Source of the DNA: Eubacteriaceae bacterium
Lineage (GTDB): Bacteria > Bacillota > Clostridia > Eubacteriales > Eubacteriaceae
Reading direction: 5' to 3'
Length of the DNA: 64,000 bases
NCBI GenBank assembly: GCA_030156895.1
Contig: JASGLP010000004.1
Span: 1 to 64,000, forward strand
Made by a program: the position numbers and the translations under genes. Below the pieces are notes generated by a model that saw only the letters and a program-made list of their open reading frames with translations, made no database searches and was not told the origin of the DNA. Numbering within the stretch: position 1 is the first letter of the stretch; every line of letters begins with the position of its first letter. Below, in pieces: positions 36,641 through 45,248 of the stretch.

Positions 36641-37462
36641 CTAAACAAGGATCAGGCGATCAGCATAATGTTTTTTTTTAAGAAGATTCATGTAATGACC
36701 GGGTGAGGTGTTGGAGAATTCATTGAAATCCTTATACATGTGTGACTGATCAAAGTAGCCGGCATCTTGCGCGATATTAATCAGACTGTTGTCATTTGTT
36801 TGACGGCTGTTTTGATTCAGCTCAAATAAGACATGTTGAAAGCGGATGATTTTGCTCAATATTTTGGGGGTGATTCCAAAAAAATCGGCAAATTTCGTAT
36901 TGACAGATCGTTGACTGTAGCCTACTTCTTGTGCCAGTTCCCTGACTTTGACCTGGCCTTTGCTTTCAAGTATCCGTTTAAGCAGGTAGTCTTTTAGTTC
37001 ATTTTGATTACAGGACAATTCAGTTCGTTTGAGGACGGATAGGTGGAAATTTAAAAAAATTGCGACCTGATCATTAAAATCATTACTGTTTACTATTGAC
37101 TCTAAAAGCTCTCTTGCGTCGAAAATTTCCAGCAGGCTGATTTGTTGGCCGATAATTTCTTTGATACTGAGATCCTTATTCATCGTCCATTGCCCGGGCT
37201 GGAATCTGACCCCGAAATAAGTGCAGGGACGATCCAAAACAGTTTGAGGCTGTAAGACCGTACCACAGATTTCAGCCAGTGGCTTTTGTTGATCACAGGT
37301 AAAAAGAATATCGATACAGCCGTCAGGAACGGCAATAATTTTCTGTCCCGTGTGGGCATTTTTAGTAAAAGAATAAAAATGGGAAATACCCAATTGATTA
37401 ATGACCAATTTTAGATATTTTTCTGTGGATAAAACAAAATAGGGCTGCAGCATTGAATGCAT
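36641..37462 (-). CDS. AraC-family transcriptional regulator
   Basis: 273 residues from the ATG at 37462, with GAGGTG six bases before it; the GTG at 37471 is part of that site. The N-terminal ~150 residues include the DUF6597-like PDGCIDILF and VRFQPGQW motifs. The C-terminal helix-turn-helix pair occupies about 165-265 (VRELAQEVGYSQRSVNTKF and IAQDAGYFDQSHMYKDF). A leader hairpin precedes the gene. Its targets are not evident. Confidence 0.88.
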   Translation of the reverse strand: MHSMLQPYFVLSTEKYLKLVINQLGISHFYSFTKNAHTGQKIIAVPDGCIDILFTCDQQKPLAEICGTVLQPQTVLDRPCTYFGVRFQPGQWTMNKDLSIKEIIGQQISLLEIFDARELLESIVNSNDFNDQVAIFLNFHLSVLKRTELSCNQNELKDYLLKRILESKGQVKVRELAQEVGYSQRSVNTKFADFFGITPKILSKIIRFQHVLFELNQNSRQTNDNSLINIAQDAGYFDQSHMYKDFNEFSNTSPGHYMNLLKKKHYADRLILV

Positions 37463-37483
37463 GATAAACACCTCAGGGTTAAA

Positions 37484-37569
37484 ATTAAAAAAGCAGGCCG
37501 AGAGAAAAATAAGATTAGGCCTCTCTGCCTGCTTTGAATCTATTATATAGTAAATAAGACAAATTGCAA
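37484..37569 (-). promoter_or_regulatory. Promoter and leader terminator hairpin of the araC-type gene
   Basis: On the minus strand TTGCAA (37569-37564) and TATAAT (37547-37542) are 16 bp apart. AAGCAGGC and GAGAG then pair with CTCTC and GCCTGCTT around a ~16-base loop, and TTTTTTAATTTT follows. The gene begins about 20 bp further on. This is another promoter-terminator-gene leader. Confidence 0.6.
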
Positions 37570-37628
37570 GAAATTTTCGCGTCAGGCATCATTTCCGATT
37601 TTTACAAGAAAGACAGTAGGTTGGCATT

Positions 37629-37707
37629 TATAATGAAGTCAAATGAAAAATGCAAGCGGCAAAGGTGCCATTACAAGTAATCGGTAATAGCGTCTTTGCC
37701 TATTTTT
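37629..37707 (+). promoter_or_regulatory. Leader hairpin before the ornithine-cyclodeaminase-like gene
   Basis: A -10-like TATAAT (37629-37634) is followed by a two-level hairpin. GGCAAAG (37658-37664) pairs with CTTTGCC (37694-37700), with an inner ATTAC/GTAAT pair, and TATTTTT follows. A good -35 box is not seen at standard spacing. The gene starts about 60 bp later. Confidence 0.5.
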
Positions 37708-37768
37708 ATGTCTGGCGCGGGAATCCTAATGGGTCAGACAATGGATTGCAAAGCAAAAGGAGAATAAC

Positions 37769-38902
37769 ATGAATGCTCAAATCGATTTTTTATATTTAAA
37801 TGAAGAGGATATGATCAAGGCCGGCGTCAAAGATATGGCTGGCTGCGTTGAAGCCATGGATGAGATGTTTCGTTTGCTTAAAATGGGAGATTATCGGATG
37901 GGTGGTGCCAATGGTAATTCCCACGGAGTGATGATGACTTTTCCACTGGAATCCCCCTTTCCTAATATGCCGCTTGATGGACCGGATCGCCGCTTTATGG
38001 CTATGCCGGCCTATCTGGGCGGAGATTTTGATATGGTAGGTATGAAATGGTATGGCTCCAATACTGAAAACAAACAAAAAGGATTACCGCGTTCAATTTT
38101 AATGCTGACCCTTAACGACAAGGATACCGGTGCCCCCCTGGCTTACATGTCGGCCAATATCTTAAGTGCTTATCGAACCGGTGCGGTACCTGGTGTCGGG
38201 GTTAAATACTTCGCCAAAGAGGCTGCCAAAGTGATTGGTATTATCGGCCCCGGCGTGATGAGTAAAACAGCACTGGCTGCCAGCATTGCAGTTCGACCGG
38301 GAATTGATACTGTCAAGATTAAGGGACGCAGTCAAAAATCACTGGATGATTTTGTAAAATATATCGAAAGAGAACTACCAGGAATAAAAAAAGTGGAAAT
38401 TGTAGAAGATATTGAGTCGGCGGTTAGAGGTTCAGATGTCGTCGTTATTGCAACTTCAACCGAAACAGGCGATCCCAGTCTTTACCCCTATATAAAAGAA
38501 GAATGGATTGAGCCGGGAACGGTCATTTGCTGTCCGGCTTCAGCCCGTTTTGATGAAGACTTTATCATAAATAGAGCGCATAATGTGGCTGATAATATTG
38601 AACTCTATGAAGCCTGGGCTGATGAAATGCCATATCCGGCCTATCATACAATTCCAATTCCGGCAGTACACTGTATGGATTTGATTGCCGATGGCAAACT
38701 TTCACAAGAAGGCATCGATGATTTAGGGGATATTATGGTCGGCAAAAAACCATGTCATAAAAAGGAAGATGAAATTGTTATTTTTTCGGTTGGGGGGATG
38801 CCCATTGAAGATGTGGCATGGGGAACGATTGTTTACCGCAATGCGCTAAAAGCAAACATCGGCCTAAAAATTAATCTTTGGAATGAACCCCATCTGGCGT
38901 AA
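37769..38902 (+). CDS. Ornithine cyclodeaminase/mu-crystallin family protein
   Basis: 377 residues, with AAAAGGAG before ATG. The N-terminal oligomerisation/substrate domain carries RFMAMPAYLGG and MKWYGSNTENK. The Rossmann fold has IGIIGPGVMSKTAL near residue 151 and DVVVIATSTE near 223. The family includes ornithine cyclodeaminases, alanine dehydrogenases and imine reductases; related proteins are annotated as tyramine oxidase subunit B. The substrate cannot be settled from sequence. It appears monocistronic, with a leader hairpin and its own terminator. Confidence 0.82.
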   Translation: MNAQIDFLYLNEEDMIKAGVKDMAGCVEAMDEMFRLLKMGDYRMGGANGNSHGVMMTFPLESPFPNMPLDGPDRRFMAMPAYLGGDFDMVGMKWYGSNTENKQKGLPRSILMLTLNDKDTGAPLAYMSANILSAYRTGAVPGVGVKYFAKEAAKVIGIIGPGVMSKTALAASIAVRPGIDTVKIKGRSQKSLDDFVKYIERELPGIKKVEIVEDIESAVRGSDVVVIATSTETGDPSLYPYIKEEWIEPGTVICCPASARFDEDFIINRAHNVADNIELYEAWADEMPYPAYHTIPIPAVHCMDLIADGKLSQEGIDDLGDIMVGKKPCHKKEDEIVIFSVGGMPIEDVAWGTIVYRNALKANIGLKINLWNEPHLA

Positions 38903-38928
38903 AAAAAGCCCCGAGATGGGGCTTTTTA
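38903..38928 (+). terminator. Bidirectional intrinsic terminator
   Basis: AAAAAGCCCC and GGGGCTTTTT pair around a 5-base loop between two convergent genes, with A-runs and T-runs on both sides. Confidence 0.85.
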
Positions 38929-38932
38929 AGTT

Positions 38933-39460
38933 CTAGCGGATGGTGTGAGTGGACATGACTTCAGCAAAAAGGGCAATTCCACCGACAATCAGGTAGATCC
39001 CAGCGACGAAGCCAAAGCCTAGCAGAGCGGTAATGGGAGCAAAAATCAGGAAAAATGATAACAGAATATTGATTACACCGGAAGCAATCAGCCAGCCGCT
39101 GCCTTCGGCGCCGGTTTTCTTGATGGTAATTCCGGCAGTTAACTGGTTAATTCCGGCTGACATAGCCAGGAAAGCCAGCATAAATGCAAAAGTGCCAGCA
39201 GTCTGCAAGGTGTCTGACATCACTAAAAGAATCCCCAGGATAACCGCCATAATCCCTGTGACCAGGTTCCAGCCGTTTTTGACTGTACTACGGGCATAGG
39301 TTACGATGCTGAAGATCCCATAGGCCAGGATTCCAACTTCAAACAGCCAAAAAATGACCTCAGCGGCGAACATGGGTTTAATAAACACAAGCAGGCCCAT
39401 GATAATCATGAGAATGGATACAATAATACCAAAAATTTTCATAGATTTTAAAAATTCCAT
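38933..39460 (-). CDS. DUF308/HdeD-like membrane protein
   Basis: 175 residues, with AAGGAG upstream. Six hydrophobic segments in three pairs match the HdeD/DUF308 architecture, including a MGLLVFIKP turn and the repeated small-residue helices. The function of the family is poorly known; E. coli HdeD is linked to acid resistance. It is transcribed alone, convergent with the ornithine-cyclodeaminase-like gene. Confidence 0.82.
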   Translation of the reverse strand: MEFLKSMKIFGIIVSILMIIMGLLVFIKPMFAAEVIFWLFEVGILAYGIFSIVTYARSTVKNGWNLVTGIMAVILGILLVMSDTLQTAGTFAFMLAFLAMSAGINQLTAGITIKKTGAEGSGWLIASGVINILLSFFLIFAPITALLGFGFVAGIYLIVGGIALFAEVMSTHTIR

Positions 39461-39540
39461 CGTATTCTCCTTTTTTAAAATGCTTATATTTCATTGTACA
39501 TGATAATCTTTCTCTAGACAAGTAAAGAGGAGGATAAATT

Positions 39541-39664
39541 ATGCTAATTATTGGGCCACATTTATCAATTACCGGAGCTTTTACAAAGGCTGGAAACTTC
39601 TCATGAAAGTGATCAGGCTTATGTTAAGGAGATTTCCTGGCTGCGAAGCCTTGATAAACTGTAA
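39541..39664 (+). pseudogene. Deletion remnant of an endonuclease IV (nfo-like) gene
   Basis: A strong GAGGAGG site precedes ATG and the codons MLIIGPHLSITGAFTKAG, which resemble the start of endonuclease IV. The frame soon stops at TGA. In a second frame, ETSHESDQAYVKEISWLRSL ending in TAA resembles the endonuclease IV C-terminus. The two ends meet within CTGGAAAC, so about 250 central codons seem to have been deleted. Family identity rests on short end segments. Confidence 0.55.
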
Positions 39665-39677
39665 GAAACCGCAGCAG

Positions 39678-39722
39678 CCGACGAAATCCAAATGGTCGGT
39701 GCGGGGTTTGTCTACGCACTGG
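39678..39722 (+). repeat. Solo right end of the terminator-associated element
   Basis: CCAAATGGTCGGTGCGGGG followed by TTTGTCTACGCACTGG matches the right end of the three full elements (for example 42594-42625). The left end is missing, and the fragment lies 14 bp after the nfo remnant. Confidence 0.65.
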
Positions 39723-39766
39723 AAGGAATCCACTTGAAATTTTTTGTCTTTTTAGATGTTTTAGGA

Positions 39767-39816
39767 TTGACAAATCAGTCAATGGATGTATAATTAATAT
39801 GTGAATAAGTGTTCAC
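39767..39816 (+). promoter_or_regulatory. Promoter and ArsR-type operator
   Basis: TTGACA (39767-39772) and TATAAT (39789-39794) are 16 bp apart. The imperfect palindrome GTGAATAAGTGTTCAC (39801-39816) directly downstream resembles SmtB/CzrA operators. It should mediate zinc-responsive control of the regulator-ATPase pair. Confidence 0.75.
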
Positions 39817-39838
39817 GTATTTGCGAATGGAGGGTGTC

Positions 39839-40150
39839 ATGGCTAAAGAAGAACGTGTGAGTCAGAATGATGATCTTTTATTTACAGTGGCTGAATTTTT
39901 CAAGGTGCTGGGTGATTCGACCAGGATCAAAATTGTATCCATGTTATTTGAACAGGGTGAACTATGTGTTAGTGATATTGTTGATCAGGTTCAGGTTTCC
40001 AGAACTGCCGTATCACATCAGTTGCGGGTTTTAAAAGATAACCGGATTGTGTCTTTTAGAAAAGAAGGACAAATGAAGTATTATCGACTGGATGATCATC
40101 ATATTGAAGAAATTGTCCGGTTGAGTATTGTTCATTTAGAGCATCAGTAA
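39839..40150 (+). CDS. ArsR/SmtB-family metal sensor
   Basis: 103 residues from the ATG at 39839, preceded by GGAGGG; the longer frame start would run through the operator. Its winged helix includes LGDSTRIKIVSML and VSRTAVSHQLRVL. The C-terminal helix has D-x-H then H-x-x-H eleven residues later (DDHH and HLEH), matching the alpha-5 zinc site of CzrA. The alpha-3N region has only one Cys (ELCVSD), so cadmium/lead sensing as in CadC is less likely. It is encoded 18 bp before the P1B-ATPase. Confidence 0.9.
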   Translation: MAKEERVSQNDDLLFTVAEFFKVLGDSTRIKIVSMLFEQGELCVSDIVDQVQVSRTAVSHQLRVLKDNRIVSFRKEGQMKYYRLDDHHIEEIVRLSIVHLEHQ

Positions 40151-40168
40151 TAGAAAAGAGGTGGAGTC

Positions 40169-42430
40169 ATGAAATTATACTTGGAAGGTTTGACCTGTGC
40201 CAACTGCGCAGGTAAAATTGAACGATTGGTGGCAAAAATGCCCAATGTCAATGATGCCAGTTTTTCGATGGCGACAGGGACTTTAAATATTGAAGAGGAT
40301 ATAGATTTTTCTGAGGAGACGACCTTTGAAGCGGTGGTTAAACTGGTTAAATCATTAGAACCCCATGTCGTGGTCAGAAAAACCAAAGGGCATAAGATCG
40401 ATAAAACAGCATCTCATTGTCACGATGGCAGTTGTAATATTGTACATGGAGAAAAAGAAGGCGCACACGAAGGACAGCATCATGATCATGAAGCGCATCA
40501 CCAGCATGGACATGAGCACGGGGGGATGGAAAAGCGTGAAAAAATTGAACTGCTGATTGCCATGATATTATTTGTTGGAGGTTTTTTTGCCAAGGCCTTG
40601 CTGCCATCTTCATTAGCACTTGTTTCCATGGGCATCTTTCTGGGGGCATATTTATTGGCCGGTTACCATGTCATCATTATGGCTTTAAAAAACATTGGCC
40701 ATGGCCAGATCTTTGACGAAAACTTTTTGATGGCTATTGCGACGGTTGGCGCCCTTATCTTAGGGGAATGGCCGGAGGCAGCCGGGGTTATGATATTTTT
40801 TGGAGTTGGCGAATATTTTCAGGCTAAAGCGGTGGATAATGCCAGAAACGCTATTTCTGAAACAATTCATTTCAGTGCTGAAAATGCCCATCTGATTGAT
40901 GGTGAAAACACACGAACCATCGAAGCCAGCAAAGTAAAGGCCGGCGACCAGATTTTAGTCAAGCCAGGGGAAAAAATTCCGGCTGATGGCCAGGTGGTCG
41001 AAGGCCTTTCCTATCTTGATACGTCACCATTAACTGGAGAATCATATCCGCGAAAGGCAGAGCTTGGAGATCCAGTCCTCAGTGGCATGATTAATGGTAA
41101 TGAAGTTCTAAAAATAAAAGTCACAAAAGATTACGAAGATTCAACAGCTGTTAAAATTATGCATCTGATTGAAGAGGCCAGCGATAGAAAAGGGAAAACA
41201 GAAAAATTTATTACCAGGTTTTCCCGTTATTACACACCGACAGTCGTTATCTCAGCCCTAGTTTTGGCGATTTTACCACCCCTTTTAATAGAGGGTGCGA
41301 GTTTTGAAACATGGATTTATCAAAGTCTGATCTTTTTAGTTGTATCATGCCCCTGTGCGCTGGTTTTATCGATCCCGATTTCATATTTCGGCGGAATCGG
41401 ACGTGCCTCCAAGGAAGGGATTCTAATCAAGGGCGGGAATTATCTTGATGTATTGTATCAGGCTGATACCTTTGTTTTTGATAAAACCGGAACTTTGACA
41501 TATGGTGAATTTAGCGTTTTACAGATGCTGCTGGCGGATGACGTCTCTCAGGAAAGCTTCTTTCAGGCAGCAGCAGCGGGTGAGTTTTTCTCTAATCACC
41601 CAATTGCAGAGGCGGTGCGAAATTACACAAAAACACAGATTCAGGAATCGGCTCTGAGTGATTATAAAGAAATACCGGGAAAAGGAACCCAGGTAAAATT
41701 CAATAATCAATATATCCAAGTGGGAAATCAGGCCTTTTTTAATGAATCTGATATTAAAACACCTACTTGGGAGGGGCAGGGAACAGTCGTTTATGTTGCG
41801 ATTGACAATCAGTATGCCGGGATGTTGATTTTGGGTGATCAGATTAAAGAAAACGCGGCAGATATGGTGAGGGGCCTTAAGAATCTGGGAATTAAAAATA
41901 CCGTAATGCTGAGCGGTGATAACCAGAAAACCGCAGATCGGGTTGGACAGGTGCTAGGTCTTGATCAGGTTATAGGTGATTGCCTGCCCCAGGATAAGGT
42001 TTCTGAATTTGAGCAGATAAAAGAAAAAAGCCGAAAAACGGTTTATGTTGGTGATGGCATGAACGATGCGCCGGTTCTGGCCATATCCGATGCCGGTATC
42101 GCAATGGGTGGTTTAGGATCAGATGCGGCTATTGAAGCTGCTGATATCATTTTGATGAAAGACGATCCGTTGGATATTTTGAAATCTGTTGATATTGCAA
42201 AATATACCCGGAAAATTATGATTCAGAATATCGTCCTGGCACTGGGCATAAAATTTCTGGTGCTTGGCCTGACGGTCTTGGGATACGGTGAAATGTATAT
42301 GGCTATCTTTGCCGATGTAGGCGCGGCAGTCATTACCATTCTAAATACCACTCGCATCCTCAAGTACAAAGGACGGGCGAGTCGGTCAAGCGTTTCTGAT
42401 CCGAGTCTAAGACCTAAAGAAGTGAACTAG
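40169..42430 (+). CDS. Zn/Cd/Pb-exporting P1B-type ATPase
   Basis: 753 residues, with AGAGGTGG before ATG. The N-terminal heavy-metal domain has LTCANCAGKIE, and a His-rich linker (residues ~85-125) follows. The core has the transmembrane SCPCAL motif, the phosphorylation site DKTGTLT, the HP motif FSNHPIA, and GDGMNDAPVL. The CPC metal site with the His-rich linker and a CzrA-like regulator point to Zn(II) or Cd(II) export. Its stop codon lies in the loop of the terminator next to a repeat element. Confidence 0.93.
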   Translation: MKLYLEGLTCANCAGKIERLVAKMPNVNDASFSMATGTLNIEEDIDFSEETTFEAVVKLVKSLEPHVVVRKTKGHKIDKTASHCHDGSCNIVHGEKEGAHEGQHHDHEAHHQHGHEHGGMEKREKIELLIAMILFVGGFFAKALLPSSLALVSMGIFLGAYLLAGYHVIIMALKNIGHGQIFDENFLMAIATVGALILGEWPEAAGVMIFFGVGEYFQAKAVDNARNAISETIHFSAENAHLIDGENTRTIEASKVKAGDQILVKPGEKIPADGQVVEGLSYLDTSPLTGESYPRKAELGDPVLSGMINGNEVLKIKVTKDYEDSTAVKIMHLIEEASDRKGKTEKFITRFSRYYTPTVVISALVLAILPPLLIEGASFETWIYQSLIFLVVSCPCALVLSIPISYFGGIGRASKEGILIKGGNYLDVLYQADTFVFDKTGTLTYGEFSVLQMLLADDVSQESFFQAAAAGEFFSNHPIAEAVRNYTKTQIQESALSDYKEIPGKGTQVKFNNQYIQVGNQAFFNESDIKTPTWEGQGTVVYVAIDNQYAGMLILGDQIKENAADMVRGLKNLGIKNTVMLSGDNQKTADRVGQVLGLDQVIGDCLPQDKVSEFEQIKEKSRKTVYVGDGMNDAPVLAISDAGIAMGGLGSDAAIEAADIILMKDDPLDILKSVDIAKYTRKIMIQNIVLALGIKFLVLGLTVLGYGEMYMAIFADVGAAVITILNTTRILKYKGRASRSSVSDPSLRPKEVN

Positions 42431-42447
42431 TGTTCGCTTCTTTTAAA
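42419..42447 (+). terminator. Terminator, left copy, at the end of the P1B-ATPase gene
   Basis: GAAGTGAAC and GTTCGCTTC pair around TAGT, followed by TTTTAAA. The gene's TAG stop lies in the loop. A copy with one base difference occurs at 42629-42657. Confidence 0.75.
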
Positions 42448-42628
42448 CTGAAGATAAAGTTAATTTTGAATACCTGAGCACCGACAATTGGCTTTTCAGC
42501 TGTCTGCCTCGGGGCGAACAGTTGCTTGAAAATGCTGTTTATTAGTACTTTCAAATTGGGCAACTGTACGAATCCGCGTGCAGACTGCGAAATCCAATTG
42601 GTCGGTGCGGGGTTTATCTACAAACTGA
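42448..42628 (+). repeat. Terminator-associated inverted-repeat element, copy 1
   Basis: It starts ACTGAAGA and ends CAAACTGA. Terminal inverted repeats are GCACCGACAATTGG (42478-42491) and CCAATTGGTCGGTGC (42594-42608). Inner arms CAGTTGC and GCAACTG also pair. No protein is encoded. Near-identical 29-bp terminators lie on both sides. Related copies are at 47595-47856 (inverted) and 50585-50733. Confidence 0.85.
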
Positions 42629-42657
42629 GAAGTGAACTAATGTTCGCTTCTTTTAAA
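42629..42657 (+). terminator. Terminator, right copy
   Basis: The same stem as 42419-42447 (GAAGTGAAC/GTTCGCTTC) with loop TAAT, followed by TTTTAAA. Confidence 0.75.
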
Positions 42658-42673
42658 ATCTGGAAGCGTTTAC

Positions 42674-42737
42674 TTGACAAGGCAGACGGAAACGTGTATG
42701 ATACCATCATAAACATGTACACACAAGATAAACATGT
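42674..42737 (+). promoter_or_regulatory. Promoter and repeat-type operator of the first corrinoid gene
   Basis: TTGACA (42674-42679) and TATGAT (42697-42702) are 17 bp apart. Just downstream the direct repeat ATAAACATGT occurs at 42709-42718 and 42728-42737, each containing the palindrome ACATGT. It may bind the GntR-type regulator encoded nearby. Confidence 0.6.
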
Positions 42738-42767
42738 TATTCTGACTGTAAAAAGGAAGGTAAAGCT

Positions 42768-43397
42768 ATGTTGGATTTAAAAGTGTTAACTCAAGCGGTG
42801 GGGGATTTGGAAGAAGAAGAGGTAATTGATCTTTTAAATGAGTTTGTTGAATCAAACCCTTCTGAGGATGAAGCGCAGGAAGCCGTTGCAGCATGCCAGG
42901 GAGGAATGGCAATTGTTGGCGACCTGTTTGAAAAAGGCGAATATTTTGTGGGAGACTTAATTTTTGCCGGAGAATTACTGACAGAAGCAATTAATACCTT
43001 AAAACCTGTTTTAGGTGGGAATGGATCAGGTTCGACCGGGACGATTATCATTGGAACTGTTCATGGCGATTTACACGACATTGGAAAAAATATTTTCAAG
43101 AGTATGTGTGAAGCGGCTGGATTTGAAGTTGTTGATCTGGGAATTGATGTGGCACCGGAAATTTTTGTGGAAAAAGCCAGAGATATTAATCCTGATATCA
43201 TTGGCATGAGTGGTGTCTTGACCTTGGCGATTGATTCGATGAAAGATACCGTTGAAGCTTTAAAGGCGGCAGGGGTTAAAGCGAAAATTATTATTGGCGG
43301 TAATCCTGTGACCAAAGAAGCGAATGATCTTGTTGGGGCGGATAATTATACTACCAATGCGGCTGAGGGCGTAAAAATGTGTCAGGCTTGGGTGTAA
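42768..43397 (+). CDS. Corrinoid (cobalamin-binding) methyltransfer protein
   Basis: 209 residues, with AAAAGGAAGG before ATG. The N-terminal helical cap (1-~85) and the C-terminal B12-binding Rossmann fold match MtaC/MtbC/MttC-type proteins. GTVHGDLHDIGKNIF near residues 98-112 holds the DxHxxG motif whose His is the lower cobalt ligand. It would accept a methyl group from a substrate-specific methyltransferase and pass it to tetrahydrofolate. No such methyltransferase gene is adjacent. Confidence 0.92.
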   Translation: MLDLKVLTQAVGDLEEEEVIDLLNEFVESNPSEDEAQEAVAACQGGMAIVGDLFEKGEYFVGDLIFAGELLTEAINTLKPVLGGNGSGSTGTIIIGTVHGDLHDIGKNIFKSMCEAAGFEVVDLGIDVAPEIFVEKARDINPDIIGMSGVLTLAIDSMKDTVEALKAAGVKAKIIIGGNPVTKEANDLVGADNYTTNAAEGVKMCQAWV

Positions 43398-43408
43398 TTT
43401 AAAATCAG

Positions 43409-43437
43409 AAAGGCATCTGTTGGGATGCCTTTTTTTG
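43409..43437 (+). terminator. Intrinsic terminator
   Basis: AGGCATC (43411-43417) pairs with GATGCCT (43424-43430), followed by seven T residues. Confidence 0.85.
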
Positions 43438-43499
43438 ATTTTTGCTGAAGAAAGTCGTCAATGTATTAGAAAATTGGTGATTGCTTAATAAAAAATTAA

Positions 43500-43854
43500 G
43501 TAGTTTTGAGGATAATTGTATATACAGGTCGATATAAGTATGCTATAATTTATCAAACGATTTCAAATGATAATAGAGTCAAATTAAAAAAGAACAATTT
43601 TTTTTCAGGATATTTGAATTATGTAAATGATTTAATAAGCAGATACTATTTGGACTTGTCTTTTTTTTATATGAAAAATGTTTGACGGTCCGCTAGAAAG
43701 TATTCTTTATATAAATAAATACTGAAAGAGTTGTTTTTGCAAAATAAATACATTATACTCAAAGAAGAATACAAAATCAGAAAGAACTTCGGTTGGCAGA
43801 TCTGACTCTGTACCTGAGGTTTTATTGCATGTTAGGATAAATGGAGCGAAAAGA
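43500..43854 (+). promoter_or_regulatory. Long promoter/leader region of the second corrinoid gene
   Basis: An AT-rich non-coding stretch. TATACA (43521-43526) and TATAAT (43544-43549) are 17 bp apart. Further -10-like sequences occur near 43709 (with TTGACG at 43681) and at TATACT near 43755. If the first promoter is used, the leader is about 300 nt. I see no cobalamin riboswitch core in it. Confidence 0.4.
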
Positions 43855-44499
43855 ATGAAACAGAGTATCGTTAGATCAATTGAAGGATTATATGAAGATC
43901 GGACTCTGGAACTTGTAAGAATCGCCATTCGAAAAGGATTTAAACCCATAGATATTTTTAACTGGTTGCAGGTGGGGATGGAGCGAGTGGGCAAATTATA
44001 CGAGACCAGCGACTATTTTATTGCCGATCTGATTTTTGCCGGTATTATTTTTCAGGAAGCAATGGAACTGGAAGAATTAGTCGCTTTTAATAATGCTGCC
44101 CCGGAAAAAACAATTGGCAAGATGTTATTATTGTCAGTTTTTGGCGATTGTCACGATATTGGTAAAAATATCTTTGGTTCATTTTCGCGGACAGCTGGTT
44201 TTGAAATCATTGATATTGGTACAGATGTTCCGATGGAAACGGTTGTTGATGCAGCCGAAAAAAATAAACCGGACATCATTGCCCTCAGCGGAATGCAGCA
44301 GGAGACGCTCTATGAAATGCGGGCAATTGTCTGCGAACTGATCAATCGGGGTATTCGTGATGATTTCAAAATCATTATTGGTGGCGCGGTGATCGATGAA
44401 AAGGCTGGTCAGATCGTTGGCGCAGATTTTGCAACGAAAGATGTAACCCTTGGGGTTGATAAATGTAAGCTGTGGATGCTTGAAAAATCAGGAAATTAA
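43855..44499 (+). CDS. Second corrinoid protein
   Basis: 214 residues from the ATG at 43855, which follows GGAG; the longer frame start at 43825 lacks a ribosome site. It has the same two-domain layout as the first corrinoid protein but is clearly diverged. The cobalt-ligand motif is VFGDCHDIGKNIF near residues 100-112. It is grouped with a GntR regulator and a DUF1638 gene (gaps 29 and 15 bp), so probably one operon. It is likely a carrier for another methyl donor. Confidence 0.9.
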   Translation: MKQSIVRSIEGLYEDRTLELVRIAIRKGFKPIDIFNWLQVGMERVGKLYETSDYFIADLIFAGIIFQEAMELEELVAFNNAAPEKTIGKMLLLSVFGDCHDIGKNIFGSFSRTAGFEIIDIGTDVPMETVVDAAEKNKPDIIALSGMQQETLYEMRAIVCELINRGIRDDFKIIIGGAVIDEKAGQIVGADFATKDVTLGVDKCKLWMLEKSGN

Positions 44500-44528
44500 T
44501 GTAACGAGTGGACCGAGGTGGTGAGTAA

Positions 44529-45233
44529 ATGGGATCTCCCGAATATTTAAGAATTGTAGAAGCGATAAAACAAAAGATTACCAGCGAAGAAATTAAGCCG
44601 GGTGATGCCATACAATCAGAGAATCTTCTGTGTGAGGAATTCAACGTGAGTCGGATGACTGTTCGAAAAGGCTTAGCGGTTCTGGTCAACGAAGGCTATA
44701 TCTATTCGATTCCCGGAAAAGGCAACTATGTTTGTGAACCGGATCTGGATCTATATACCCTGCATTTTGATGAGATGCTGCCCAGCGAAAAAAAGGGTGA
44801 AGAAATCCGTTTAATGGAAGTAAATGTTATCAAACCCAGTTATGAAGTTGGCTTTAATCTGGAAATTCCTGAAAATAAACATGTCATTGTGGTTAAGCGT
44901 GTCTTTGTTACGGATGGCGAAGTAAAGGCCTTTGACATAAAATACATTCCTTATTATCGTGGCATACCAATTGTTGAAAAGGAAATCCGTTATGCGACAT
45001 TTCCGGAAATGGTTGCCAAGAAAAATTCAATCTTTGCCATGACCAAGAAACTGAAGATTCGTGCGGCGGCAGCAAAAGGTGAAGTCAGTCAGGTGCTTGA
45101 TATTATGGAAGGTGATCCGGTGCTAGTAGTGGAACAGAAACTGCTCGATGAAAAGGATCATCCGATTGGATGGGGCTTGATGTATTTTTCTGGTGATGAT
45201 TCTGGACTGGAAGCGGTCGCGTCATTTGATTAA
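44529..45233 (+). CDS. GntR/HutC-family transcriptional regulator
   Basis: 234 residues, with GAGGTGG before ATG. The N-terminal winged helix (residues ~5-70, with NLLCEEFNVSRMTVRKGLAV) is followed by a UTRA ligand-binding domain (~90-230). It lies between the second corrinoid gene and DUF1638 and probably controls this cluster in response to a methylated substrate or intermediate. The ATAAACATGT repeats at 42709-42737 are candidate operators. Confidence 0.9.
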   Translation: MGSPEYLRIVEAIKQKITSEEIKPGDAIQSENLLCEEFNVSRMTVRKGLAVLVNEGYIYSIPGKGNYVCEPDLDLYTLHFDEMLPSEKKGEEIRLMEVNVIKPSYEVGFNLEIPENKHVIVVKRVFVTDGEVKAFDIKYIPYYRGIPIVEKEIRYATFPEMVAKKNSIFAMTKKLKIRAAAAKGEVSQVLDIMEGDPVLVVEQKLLDEKDHPIGWGLMYFSGDDSGLEAVASFD

Positions 45234-45248
45234 ATAAGAGGGGAGATC

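Noticed and set aside
43500-43854. Cobalamin riboswitch before the corrinoid gene
   Set aside because: The leader is AT-rich and lacks the conserved B12-box; length alone is not evidence.
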